From Cyrtobacter comes (lineage in GTDB: Bacteria > Pseudomonadota > Alphaproteobacteria > Rickettsiales > Midichloriaceae): DNA of 23,322 bases. The notes under the pieces were generated by a model. It had not been told where the DNA came from. It did not search any database and was given only the letters and a program-made list of their open reading frames with translations. Each line of letters begins with the position of its first letter. Position 1 is the stretch's first letter. This document shows positions 16,392 through 23,322 of the stretch, piece by piece. The translations under genes and the position numbers were made by a program. The DNA lies in assembly GCF_034470605.1 (NCBI RefSeq), contig NZ_JARGYT010000010.1, positions 1 through 23,322 on the forward strand. Reading direction: 5' to 3'.

Positions 16392-16829
16392 ATGAAAATT
16401 TATATTTTACTGCCTGTAACAGTATTTCTAATATTAATTTTTTTGCTAATACTGGCATCGGCCTTATTGAGACCTTTGCGTTTAAGGAAAAGAAGTAAGT
16501 CTAATCAAGTAGATATACGTGAATCTGATATTAAGATTATAAAACCACCATCTTTAAAGGATGAGGAAAGGTTAAGGGATAAAGAAGTAGAGTTAGAAAA
16601 ACAAATAGAAAAAGACGTAATTATTGAAAAGGTAAATGAGAAGGAGCGTGAAGAAATAGTTGGGCTCGCAAAGCCAATGGGGTTTTGGACAGGTCTAATA
16701 ATGTCAAAAAACATAAATTTCCTTATTTCAAGGATTGGAACAACTACAAAGGATGGTGGTAATTTTTGGGCAAATTTAATTCAATCTCAAGAAGGTGGCA
16801 AAAAAAGGGGTGGTGGTAGGAAAAGGTAG
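16392..16829 (+). CDS. Small membrane-anchored protein of unknown function
   Basis: This 145-residue protein has one N-terminal transmembrane helix (about 3-26, LLPVTVFLILIFLLILASAL) followed by a basic stop-transfer stretch (LRLRKRSKSN), which places the rest in the cytoplasm. Residues 45-85 are highly charged and probably coiled coil (LRDKEVELEKQIEKDVIIEK). A better-structured end follows, KPMGFWTGLIMSKNINFLIS and GGNFWANLIQSQ, then a Gly/Lys/Arg tail. No catalytic motif is seen. It lies 69 bases ahead of the solute-binding protein on the same strand, so the two may be co-transcribed. Confidence 0.65.
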   Translation: MKIYILLPVTVFLILIFLLILASALLRPLRLRKRSKSNQVDIRESDIKIIKPPSLKDEERLRDKEVELEKQIEKDVIIEKVNEKEREEIVGLAKPMGFWTGLIMSKNINFLISRIGTTTKDGGNFWANLIQSQEGGKKRGGGRKR

Positions 16830-16898
16830 AAAAATAAGTACTTTACAATCAATTCACGGCAAAGCATAATTTGCTTTCAAGATCAGTATATTAGGAGT

Positions 16899-17723
16899 AT
16901 GAAAAAATATATAAACTTAATGTTCATGTGCATTTTTTATATTTGCTCTATATTGATTCTATGTTCTTGTGAGGATAAACAATCAGGGTATAGGGATTTT
17001 TTTAGAGTAGCTGTTTCGCCAGATTATCCACCATTTGTATTTATGCAAAATGGAGAGATTGTTGGGATAGATATAGATATTATTAGAGAGGTATCTGATA
17101 AGCTGAATAAATCAGTGATTCTTGTAAAAATACCATTTAATGAGATATTGAAAGCAATATCAGAGGGGGCGGTTGATGCCGCAATATCCTCTATAGCTTG
17201 TTCAGATGAAAGGAAAAAATTAGTTGATTTTAGTGAGCCATATCATACAAGTAGTTTTGCTGTCTTGTTTAGGAAGGGGGTGATCAGTGGTCAATCTATT
17301 GAGGAATTAAATGGCAGGGCTATAGGTGTTCAATCTGGTTCTGTTATGGAAGAGTTCCTAGCAAGTACTAATCAGATAAGTGGGTTTCAAACTGTTTCTG
17401 CTAATAATGCAACAGATCTCTTAAAGTTTTTGATGACAAGAAAAATTGATTTAATCCTTACGGATGCTGCAAAGGCTGTTGTGGTAAAAAATGCAAACCC
17501 AGTATTAGACTATATGTTGCTTCCTAGCCTTATAAAATATGAGCTTGCTATAGCGCTTCCAAAAGAAAGTCCTGTTAAATACCAAATTAACAGTATCTTA
17601 GACAATATGGAGGACACGGAGGTTTTGGAAAAAATAAAACGCAAATGGATGGGTGATGAATATATTCCACTTTATAATTTCAATAATATCCTAGATATAA
17701 GAGGTTCCTTTGTAGATGAGTAA
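16899..17723 (+). CDS. Amino-acid-type ABC transporter solute-binding lipoprotein
   Basis: Periplasmic binding protein of the SBP_bac_3 family, expected to capture a polar amino acid or similar solute for an ABC importer. The 274 residues start with a hydrophobic segment ending in a lipobox-like LCSC, with Cys24 as the probable lipid anchor. Family motifs follow: VAVSPDYPPFVF, GIDIDIIREVSDKL, the signature GAVDAAISSIACSDERKKLVDFSEPY, then GRAIGVQSGSVMEEF and RKIDLILTDAAKAV. The permease and ATPase genes are not adjacent, as is common in Rickettsiales. The ATG at 16899 is preceded by TTAGGAG with only one base between, closer than usual. The specific ligand cannot be told. Confidence 0.9.
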   Translation: MKKYINLMFMCIFYICSILILCSCEDKQSGYRDFFRVAVSPDYPPFVFMQNGEIVGIDIDIIREVSDKLNKSVILVKIPFNEILKAISEGAVDAAISSIACSDERKKLVDFSEPYHTSSFAVLFRKGVISGQSIEELNGRAIGVQSGSVMEEFLASTNQISGFQTVSANNATDLLKFLMTRKIDLILTDAAKAVVVKNANPVLDYMLLPSLIKYELAIALPKESPVKYQINSILDNMEDTEVLEKIKRKWMGDEYIPLYNFNNILDIRGSFVDE

Positions 17724-18169
17724 GGTATAGTTATTTAAGTTGAATTAGCATAAGCTGTAATACAAGAAGTATTATTAAATATCACCTATGTCATCTCAAA
17801 TAACACTGATATACTCGTTTGATAACCATGTATGAAGTTTGGCAATTACATTTTTGTTGTATAGCTAAGGCGTTATAAAAAGAGTATGATTATTGAGGGT
17901 AGTGGTCATATACTATTTTACCTATACTCTCCTACCGAGTGAGAAAAAATCGGCTCATGTCAAACAAAAAAACTAATTTTTCTGTTATAATCTTTTTACA
18001 ACGCTTTAGCGTACATTTACGCTAAGAAAAATTACTTTGCTATACTGAGGGAGAAGGTATGGCATGATTATGCTTATCATCAAGGCTAGGAGCTCAAATA
18101 ATGAGGTTATAAATTGGAGTGCTACAAAAATCTATAACCACGTGTGTTATGGAAACACATCAAAAATAG
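17724..18169. other. Intergenic region with interspersed repeat and hairpins
   Basis: No gene is visible in these 446 bases. Contents: the interspersed repeat at 17750-17803; an inverted pair AGAGTAT (17881-17887) and ATACTCT (17924-17930), followed on the minus strand by a T-run, which could end the tRNA-Asp transcript; and a perfect 8-bp palindrome TTAGCGTA / TACGCTAA (18006-18025) with a 4-base loop. An open frame that begins at 18064 runs through the tRNA-Asp gene and is not a real gene. Confidence 0.6.
17750..17803 (+). repeat. Short interspersed repeat, copy B
   Basis: 17750-17775 repeats 6251-6276 in reverse complement over 26 identical bases, and 17792-17803 (CATCTCAAATAA) matches 6238-6249. 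Here the two blocks are separated by 16 bases, against 1 in copy A. The core forms a hairpin with a 6-bp stem (TAATAC/GTATTA). It lies 26 bases after the stop of the solute-binding protein gene, so it may also act as a weak terminator. A degraded third copy is at about 10950-10990. Confidence 0.7.
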
Positions 18170-18247
18170 TGGCGGGGACGACGAGACTTGAACTCGCGAC
18201 CCCCGGCGTGACAGGCCGGTGCTCTAACCGTGCTGAGCTACATCCCC
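18170..18247 (-). tRNA. tRNA-Asp (GTC)
   Basis: Complete cloverleaf on the minus strand: acceptor GGGGATG / CGTCCCC, D arm GCTC...GAGC, anticodon stem-loop CCGGC-CTGTCAC-GCCGG with anticodon GTC, T loop TTCAAGT, discriminator G. The 3' CCA is encoded (18170-18172). It lies 55 bases downstream of tRNA-Val on the same strand and is probably co-transcribed with it. Confidence 0.95.
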
Positions 18248-18302
18248 CATAAAAAAGTGCTGTAATATAAAAGAATGAGAAGTAAAAATACAACCATTCG
18301 CT

Positions 18303-18378
18303 TGGTGGGCGATGACAGGCTCGAACTGCCGACCCCTTCGGTGTAAACGAAGTGCTCTACCAACTGAGCTAATCGCCC
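18303..18378 (-). tRNA. tRNA-Val (TAC)
   Basis: Complete cloverleaf on the minus strand: acceptor GGGCGAT / ATCGCCC, D arm GCTC...GAGC, anticodon stem-loop CTTCG-TTTACAC-CGAAG with anticodon TAC, T loop TTCGAGC, discriminator A, and an encoded CCA (18303-18305). Confidence 0.95.
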
Positions 18379-19018
18379 TGCATACAGCAGGAGAGAGAAT
18401 ATATCCATTTAGACTATAAAGGCAAGGGTAAATTGCTTGTTTTATGCTAATAAAATTAACTGTACGAAGATCGGATTGGTATTATTTCTAGTTTTTAATT
18501 AACTGTATACTTCTCAAAACTAATAATTAATAAAAGTTATTGGTATTATATTTGGAATTGGATGATTATTTGGTTTGGTGGAAAGATTTGATACAAGACT
18601 AAGTTTGCACGTTATGAGAAAAGATAGGTGCTGAAAATATGATATAATGTTGGTCTATTACAGGCTCGCCATAAAACAGCTTGTTTTTATGCAAATGGTC
18701 TTAAAAGTTCTTCTGGAAGAAAAATCTATGGAAATTTGCCTATTTTATTAAGATTTCTTAAATTAAAATTTATTATATCTTAATTCGGCCCTCTTTTTTG
18801 AGCCAATATGTATATTACTAACCATTTGAGAATTTATGTTCTCTAAGGCAAATTTGTTCATACTATTATCGTGTACTATTTGAAAAGTATTTAGCTACAT
18901 TTTAGTGTGCATACTGTCACTTCTTATTTCATTAAAAGCTAAGATAATCTAATAATCTTACTGTTGCGATTCAAATCTTAATAATACATAATTGTTACTA
19001 GACTTATTATTATCAGTT
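18379..19018. other. Long intergenic region, no gene seen
   Basis: In these 640 bases I see only the tRNA promoter (18398-18425) and AT-rich sequence. Two short overlapping open stretches between about 18640 and 18785 (under 50 codons, one with ATG at 18646, no Shine-Dalgarno) could be remnants or chance. The promoter of the AsmA-like gene should lie near the right end, but no single -35/-10 pair stands out. Confidence 0.5.
18398..18425 (-). promoter_or_regulatory. Probable promoter of the tRNA-Val/tRNA-Asp unit
   Basis: On the minus strand, TTGCCT (18420-18425) and TATATT (18398-18403) are spaced by 16 bases, and the -10 box ends 19 bases before the mature 5' end of tRNA-Val. This fits a sigma-70-type promoter with a short leader. 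Confidence 0.5.
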
Positions 19019-21511
19019 ATGGCTAGAAATTTGGTTAAAGTCTTGTTTGCAATTTTAACCATGTCATTAGTTATATTTTATGTATCCATAAGGCTTTTTG
19101 TGGATACAGATAAGATGAAAGGGCAAATTGCTTCAAGTATTGAGAGCCAATATAAACTTGGATTTGAATGCGAGAAGATAGAGCTAAATATCTTACCTAT
19201 TCCACATTTTACAATTCAAAATCCTATTTTAAAATTTGATAACGAAGAATTATTGACTAATGGGAGGATAAAACTTGATATAGATCTGGTAAACTTGTTC
19301 TATTCGAAATTATCTATTGTATCAATAGAGTTTATAGACTCGTCACTAAATTTATTAGTGGCAAAAAGATATTTATATGCAGAAAAAAATATTGGCCCAT
19401 TAGACAATAAAGTGATTTTTAGTAATATAAATTTTATAGATTTGAGCGCTATATCCATCCAAAATATAACCCTCTTTTCTGTCAATGGAAGGTATAATTT
19501 ACTAGGCTCATATCGCTTCCAAGGTGAGGAGTACATGCTAAATTTTCTATCTTCAAATGGATTGGAAGATAACCTTAATATAGAGATTGTAGGAAAAAAT
19601 CTTTCATTCAAATCTAGAAGTCATTTTATAGCGCAGCAGGATAATAAAATGAAAATGGAGGGCCAGGCAGAGCTATTCTTTATGGGGGATGAAGAGTCAA
19701 GGATGATTTTTAAAACCAGTTTAAAAGATGGAATTTTTAGTATAAAAGAAAACGAGTCCAACTATCTGCAAATAGATACAAAAGAAGAAAAAACTGATAT
19801 ATTCATAAACGCAAGTATTAATTCTATAAAAGTCCCGTTAAAGATCAATAGTGATATAAGCGATCTCAGGGATCTGATATTTTCAGTTCTAAGTAGTAAA
19901 AAATATAAGAAATTTTTACAAGATAATAATATTATATTTAACCTACATGCGAAAAAAATTCTCCTTGTGGATGATGGGGTGTTTGAAAATGTGCATATCA
20001 ATGGTGATATTTTTGAAGGAGAAATATGCTTAGATAAATTAATGTTCCATCATAAAGATATAGAATTAGTATCTTCGTTTACTACTGCTATAAATAAAAT
20101 AAGACCAGAAATTAATGGAACTTTATATATAAAAATTCCAGAACTTAATAAGCTTGTAAAAAATTCTCTGTCAGAAGAGTATTCTGCAAAGAAATTTATT
20201 GCAAAATCAGATTTTAAAATAACACCTTATAAGACAAATTTCTTATCTATCAAAGGGTTTATAGATGATGCGGCATTTTTGGGCAATATAAGTTTTGAGG
20301 ATACTATATATAAACCTGTTGTTGTTCATTCTAACTTAAGGTTCAGTACTTTAAATTTAGATTCCCTTAATTTAAATCAAACGCTCAGTAGATTTATAGC
20401 GCAACTTCTAGCGCAGAGGCAAAATATATTAGACTTAAATAGGTATAATTTTTTAAGAAGACCATTTTTTGAGCTCCATTCTTATATACGAATGGATGAG
20501 ATGATATTTAATAAAGCAAAATTAAATAATTTTCTAATTAATTTAGATTTAGAAGAAGGTGCGTTACTTATAAATGACATCAGCTTTACATCTGATAGCT
20601 CTTCATTAATTGGAAGTTTTCATTTTAAAATAGATGGGTTGAATCCCATTGTATCATCTAAATTTTACTTTCCTAAATTAGATCCAAAATTTCTTTCACA
20701 ATTGATTAAAGTTGACTACAATACCGATATATTTGATATCATAGCTTATGATGGCTCGTTAAAATTAAAGATAGATGATTTGACTGGGTATGACGCTAAA
20801 AGTATATACGTAGATCTAATAACTAATAATAACTTATCTAAAATACAAAAAATTAAAGCAGATACCTCTATGGGTAATATAGATGCTATAGGTAGCCTTA
20901 TATATCGTGCAAGCCCAGATACTATACAAATAAATTTAGCCTTTGGCCTGATAGATGCAAAAATACATGAATTAGCAAAAATATTTTCTTCTTTTCCATT
21001 AAATAAAATAGAAGGGATTGTAAATATGAGCGGCAAGGTTTCCTTAACCGGAAGAGATTTTTCCCAATTTATTAATACTGCTATATGTGAGGCTCAGTTT
21101 ATATCAGGTAATATTAAGTGGAATGGATTGGATTTATTAAGTGTAATAAAATTAGTAGAATACGGAAATTTTGATGGGTTATATAGTAGAATTGATAATG
21201 CTTTTAATAGCGGTATCACCGTTTTTAATGATGTGAGAGGTAAGGCGCTGCTATCTGATCAAATCTTAACTTTGGAAAATGTTTCTATACGAACAGATAG
21301 AGTAGCTGGAGCAATATCAACTGGTTATGATTTAAAGAGAAATTTAATAAGGTCAAATGCGAGATTTTCCTTTATACCAATAGGTTATAATATTCCAATA
21401 ACAATAGGGGTGCAAAGTAGTGGAAACGTTTCTGGGGCTCTGGTATCAAAATTAGATCTTTCAAATTTAGATGCATTTATAAAGAGCTCTGGATACAGTA
21501 AAAAAAGTTGA
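19019..21511 (+). CDS. AsmA-like envelope protein
   Basis: This large protein (830 residues) is anchored by one N-terminal transmembrane helix (about 5-28, VKVLFAILTMSLVIFYVSIRL), with the rest predicted in the periplasm. AsmA features: after the helix, the stretch LFVDTDKMKGQIASSIESQYKLGFECEKIELNILPIPHFTI (N-terminal AsmA/Vps13-like beta-groove domain), and near the C-terminus (about 680-800) the AsmA-type segment LNKIEGIVNMSGKVSLTGRDF, then FNDVRGKALLSDQILTLENVSIRTDRVAGAISTGYDL. AsmA-family proteins form long grooves that move phospholipid towards the outer membrane. The ATG at 19019 was chosen over the TTG nine codons upstream because it starts directly before the membrane helix. The gene is alone and convergent with the next. 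Confidence 0.85.
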   Translation: MARNLVKVLFAILTMSLVIFYVSIRLFVDTDKMKGQIASSIESQYKLGFECEKIELNILPIPHFTIQNPILKFDNEELLTNGRIKLDIDLVNLFYSKLSIVSIEFIDSSLNLLVAKRYLYAEKNIGPLDNKVIFSNINFIDLSAISIQNITLFSVNGRYNLLGSYRFQGEEYMLNFLSSNGLEDNLNIEIVGKNLSFKSRSHFIAQQDNKMKMEGQAELFFMGDEESRMIFKTSLKDGIFSIKENESNYLQIDTKEEKTDIFINASINSIKVPLKINSDISDLRDLIFSVLSSKKYKKFLQDNNIIFNLHAKKILLVDDGVFENVHINGDIFEGEICLDKLMFHHKDIELVSSFTTAINKIRPEINGTLYIKIPELNKLVKNSLSEEYSAKKFIAKSDFKITPYKTNFLSIKGFIDDAAFLGNISFEDTIYKPVVVHSNLRFSTLNLDSLNLNQTLSRFIAQLLAQRQNILDLNRYNFLRRPFFELHSYIRMDEMIFNKAKLNNFLINLDLEEGALLINDISFTSDSSSLIGSFHFKIDGLNPIVSSKFYFPKLDPKFLSQLIKVDYNTDIFDIIAYDGSLKLKIDDLTGYDAKSIYVDLITNNNLSKIQKIKADTSMGNIDAIGSLIYRASPDTIQINLAFGLIDAKIHELAKIFSSFPLNKIEGIVNMSGKVSLTGRDFSQFINTAICEAQFISGNIKWNGLDLLSVIKLVEYGNFDGLYSRIDNAFNSGITVFNDVRGKALLSDQILTLENVSIRTDRVAGAISTGYDLKRNLIRSNARFSFIPIGYNIPITIGVQSSGNVSGALVSKLDLSNLDAFIKSSGYSKKS

Positions 21512-21552
21512 GGTTAAGTATATTATTGTTCCATGGGTAGCTCTTATGGCCA

Positions 21553-21586
21553 TTTTTGCAAACTAAATGTGTTGCGTTTGCAAAAA
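21553..21586. terminator. Hairpin between convergent genes, likely bidirectional terminator
   Basis: TTTTTGCAAAC (21553-21563) and GTTTGCAAAAA (21576-21586) form a perfect 11-bp stem with a 12-base loop. The A/T ends of the stem give a T-run on either strand, and a further run of five T lies 6 bases beyond it on the plus strand. It is placed between the stops of the AsmA-like gene and the gene at 21616. Confidence 0.7.
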
Positions 21587-21615
21587 CAACCATTTTTAGA
21601 TCAATTTGTATTTAT

Positions 21616-22668
21616 CTAGCCATGTAAATCACTGCTATCTATATTATCCCCCAATTCTACTGGTGTAGGATCAGACGCGTCTGTATCTATTTTGCTATGG
21701 CCAAGTGAGTTTCTAAAATCATCCTCTAATTTTAAAAATTTTTCAGAACATAGCTTGACTATAGCATTGGTATCATCGCCACTTAGATGATCTTTAGAGT
21801 TTGAAATCAATTGGTTTATAGTAGCAAGTATACCAATTTTTATATGTATTGTAGATGGTGCTTTGCCATTTTCTATTGTATCTATGATGCTATATGCGCG
21901 TATAAGTGCGCACACTGATGCAAATTCTATTGTGTGTTCTAATCCAAAATTATCTTGGATGAGGGTTTTTACTTCTGAGATTTCGTTTTTATCATTACTA
22001 ATATTAGCTGCAAAAAGCTTCTTATAAACCTCTACCACGCTTCTTAGTAGAGAGTTATCATCTACATTAAATTTAAACTCTCCTAAAAATTTATCAGTAG
22101 AGATTGTAGAGATTGTGCGGTCTGCATTTTTTTCAACAAAATCTTCCAATTTTGGTTTTAGTATTGAAAACCCATAATTAAGCTTATTTTCTATCTGTGT
22201 ATCATTCATTTGGGTAGATGATCTCAGGTCGTTTTCAATTAAAGAGGATAGTATATAAAGGCTACTTGCATTGCTATCTATGTTTAATTCATGAATTTTT
22301 TTTAATGAAGAAAAAAATTCACTCATGACAGAGTATAATCCAACCGCAGTTTGTATATTGGAGATCTTTTGACTCTCTATTGCTTCTGTAAGACTATGCA
22401 TTCTAAGTAATGAGATTACAGTGGCGGATTTTATATCATTTTTAATTCCGATACAGTCCGTTATTTGTGCTTTAAGTGCCGGAAGTTGCCATAAGTTTTC
22501 ATATTTTAATATTAAGCTAAGCTTCTCTAGCGCTTCAAGTGCGAATAAAAATGGTAATAAATGATTTTGAGTTGCATCTGGGCTAAATTCAAAATGTCCA
22601 ATTTGAGCATGTGTTGTTGGTTCAGTTTCCAGGCCGTCACCAAAAACATTAGATTTTACGTCAGGCAT
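21616..22668 (-). CDS. Hypothetical helical protein with an internal duplication
   Basis: Not recognised. The 350 residues have no signal peptide or membrane helix and are almost all helical, with acidic, low-complexity ends. Residues about 64-121 and 232-289 are two copies of one unit, aligned without gaps at an offset of 168: KAQITDCIGIKNDIKSATV...LLRMHS...IES.K against KTLIQDNFGLEHTIEFASV...LIRAYS...IEN.K. Similarity extends more weakly on both sides, so each half is probably one all-helical domain of about 110-150 residues. No catalytic motif was found. ATG at 22668; no clear Shine-Dalgarno. The gene ends at the shared hairpin 21553-21586. A cytoplasmic or secreted scaffold protein would fit, but this is open. 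Confidence 0.7.
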   Translation of the reverse strand: MPDVKSNVFGDGLETEPTTHAQIGHFEFSPDATQNHLLPFLFALEALEKLSLILKYENLWQLPALKAQITDCIGIKNDIKSATVISLLRMHSLTEAIESQKISNIQTAVGLYSVMSEFFSSLKKIHELNIDSNASSLYILSSLIENDLRSSTQMNDTQIENKLNYGFSILKPKLEDFVEKNADRTISTISTDKFLGEFKFNVDDNSLLRSVVEVYKKLFAANISNDKNEISEVKTLIQDNFGLEHTIEFASVCALIRAYSIIDTIENGKAPSTIHIKIGILATINQLISNSKDHLSGDDTNAIVKLCSEKFLKLEDDFRNSLGHSKIDTDASDPTPVELGDNIDSSDLHG

Positions 22669-22897
22669 ATATAATAAGATATTTTAAAAATGCGAAGCCG
22701 TACGTGTACCATATTCATTTTAAATCAGCAACATATGTGCCTTTTTATTCTGTTGATTGTTATCTTTTTATTCTCAAGATATCATCTCTTGTGCAGCTAA
22801 TGCTTAGCATAAAACTATACAGCATGCGCGCATAAAAAGAGCATATCAAAGCCGATGACGTGCGATTACTATGCATACAGCGGAACGTATAAGACGG

Positions 22898-22971
<74 letters not shown>

Positions 22972-23110
22972 TCTTCCGATTCGTGGAAGTTAGCACATAT
23001 GAATTTAAGGAGCAAGTGGGAAAGTTAAATTTTTTAAAGGTTTTGGTATTACTAACCAAATATAGTCATTAGGTAAGAAGTGATATTCCTTTTTCTAAAA
23101 AAGGAGGGAA

Positions 23111-23179
23111 ATGATGCCACACCAGCAGTTATCGGTGAAATGGTATGGTAAGCGAAAGGCAGAGAGCGGGAAGAAATGA
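23111..23179 (+). CDS. Short ORF behind the strongest Shine-Dalgarno in the window
   Basis: AAAAAAGGAGG ends at 23107, and two in-frame ATGs follow at 23111 and 23114; the second has ideal 6-base spacing. The frame gives only 22 residues (MMPHQQLSVKWYGKRKAESG..) and stops at 23177-23179, 28 bases before the IS end. It may be a small peptide or the start of a gene broken by a frameshift and by the IS insertion. No family is recognised. Confidence 0.3.
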   Translation: MMPHQQLSVKWYGKRKAESGKK

Positions 23180-23207
23180 TGAATTGGAACTAGCCAATGG
23201 TGTGTTA

Positions 23208-23322
23208 GGCACTGTTAACAAAGGTTGTATTTAATAGATGCTAAAGCTATAAAGGCAAGGAAAGAGAGATCGGATTTCTCAAATCGTAATGCTAAGCGTC
23301 GATTTTCTTTGAGTTTAGCGAA
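23208..23322 (-). mobile_element. IS5-family insertion sequence, 3' end (right copy)
   Basis: This is the same element end as at 1-97, in the opposite orientation: 23204-23304 is the exact reverse complement of 1-101. It continues to the window edge, so the element extends beyond. The two copies face each other and bracket the whole window. Confidence 0.85.
23215..23322 (-). CDS. IS5-family transposase, C-terminal fragment
   Basis: The last 35 residues of the transposase, starting FAKLKENRRLALRFEKSD and ending NLC with TAA at 23215-23217. The 29 residues shared with the left copy are identical. The FAKLK...R-x-A-x-R-x-[DE]K pattern is the usual end of IS5-family DDE transposases. Confidence 0.85.
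   Translation of the reverse strand, partial: FAKLKENRRLALRFEKSDLSFLAFIALASIKYNLC

Noticed and set aside
17881..17930. Possible small RNA with a 7-bp stem
   Set aside because: The stem is short with a 36-base loop and there is no clear promoter; a terminator for the tRNA transcript is an equally weak reading.
18064..18252. 62-codon open frame on the plus strand
   Set aside because: Its second half is the antisense of tRNA-Asp (the familiar artefact TTRLELATPGVTGR), so it is not a gene.
18640..18785. Possible remnant ORFs ahead of the AsmA-like gene
   Set aside because: Under 50 codons, two overlapping frames with no start signal in the longer one, and composition expected of AT-rich non-coding DNA.

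Overview
This 23.3 kb window is AT-rich and gene-sparse, with long non-coding gaps. It looks like the genome of an obligate intracellular alphaproteobacterium of the order Rickettsiales. Reasons: an isocitrate dehydrogenase of the long form with a C-terminal extension, a diverged ankyrin-repeat protein, a class 3 lipase and a permuted-papain-like protein of the kind used as effectors, isolated tRNA genes, visible gene decay, and IS5-family elements. I cannot assign genus or species from sequence alone.

Both ends of the window are the 3' ends of the same IS5-family insertion sequence, pointing inward. Positions 1-101 and 23204-23304 are exact reverse complements. The window therefore behaves like a unique segment or contig bounded by two inverted IS copies. 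The left copy has been inserted into the ankyrin-like gene and supplies its last codons and its stop.

Layout. 87-6111: ankyrin-like protein (-), icd (-) with its own terminator, and a 669-residue protein with a permuted NlpC/P60-papain signature (+). 6339-10253: prmC and a DolP-like dual-BON lipoprotein, probably co-transcribed on the minus strand, then a candidate membrane or secreted protein with Gly/Ser repeats (+) and a SuhB-type phosphatase (+). 10254-11166: about 0.9 kb of decayed coding fragments. 11167-13088: ahpD and der, overlapping by one base (TAATG), on the minus strand. 13212-15026: a DUF2330-like exported protein (+) and a lipase (-) whose stop codons abut. 15193-17723: an unknown 367-residue protein (-), a small membrane-anchored protein (+) and an amino-acid-type solute-binding lipoprotein (+). 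18170-18378: tRNA-Asp and tRNA-Val (-). 19019-22668: a large AsmA-like protein (+) convergent with a 350-residue protein with an internal duplication (-), with a hairpin between them. 22898-22971: initiator tRNA-fMet (-).

The housekeeping genes cover the TCA cycle, translation termination (release-factor methylation), ribosome assembly, peroxide defence, envelope maintenance and amino-acid uptake. They do not form one pathway; they are scattered as in other Rickettsiales. No CRISPR array, toxin-antitoxin pair, phage or defence locus is visible. The most unusual items are the permuted-papain protein, the AhpD with both non-cysteine catalytic positions changed to tyrosine, and a short interspersed repeat found in two good copies and one poor copy.
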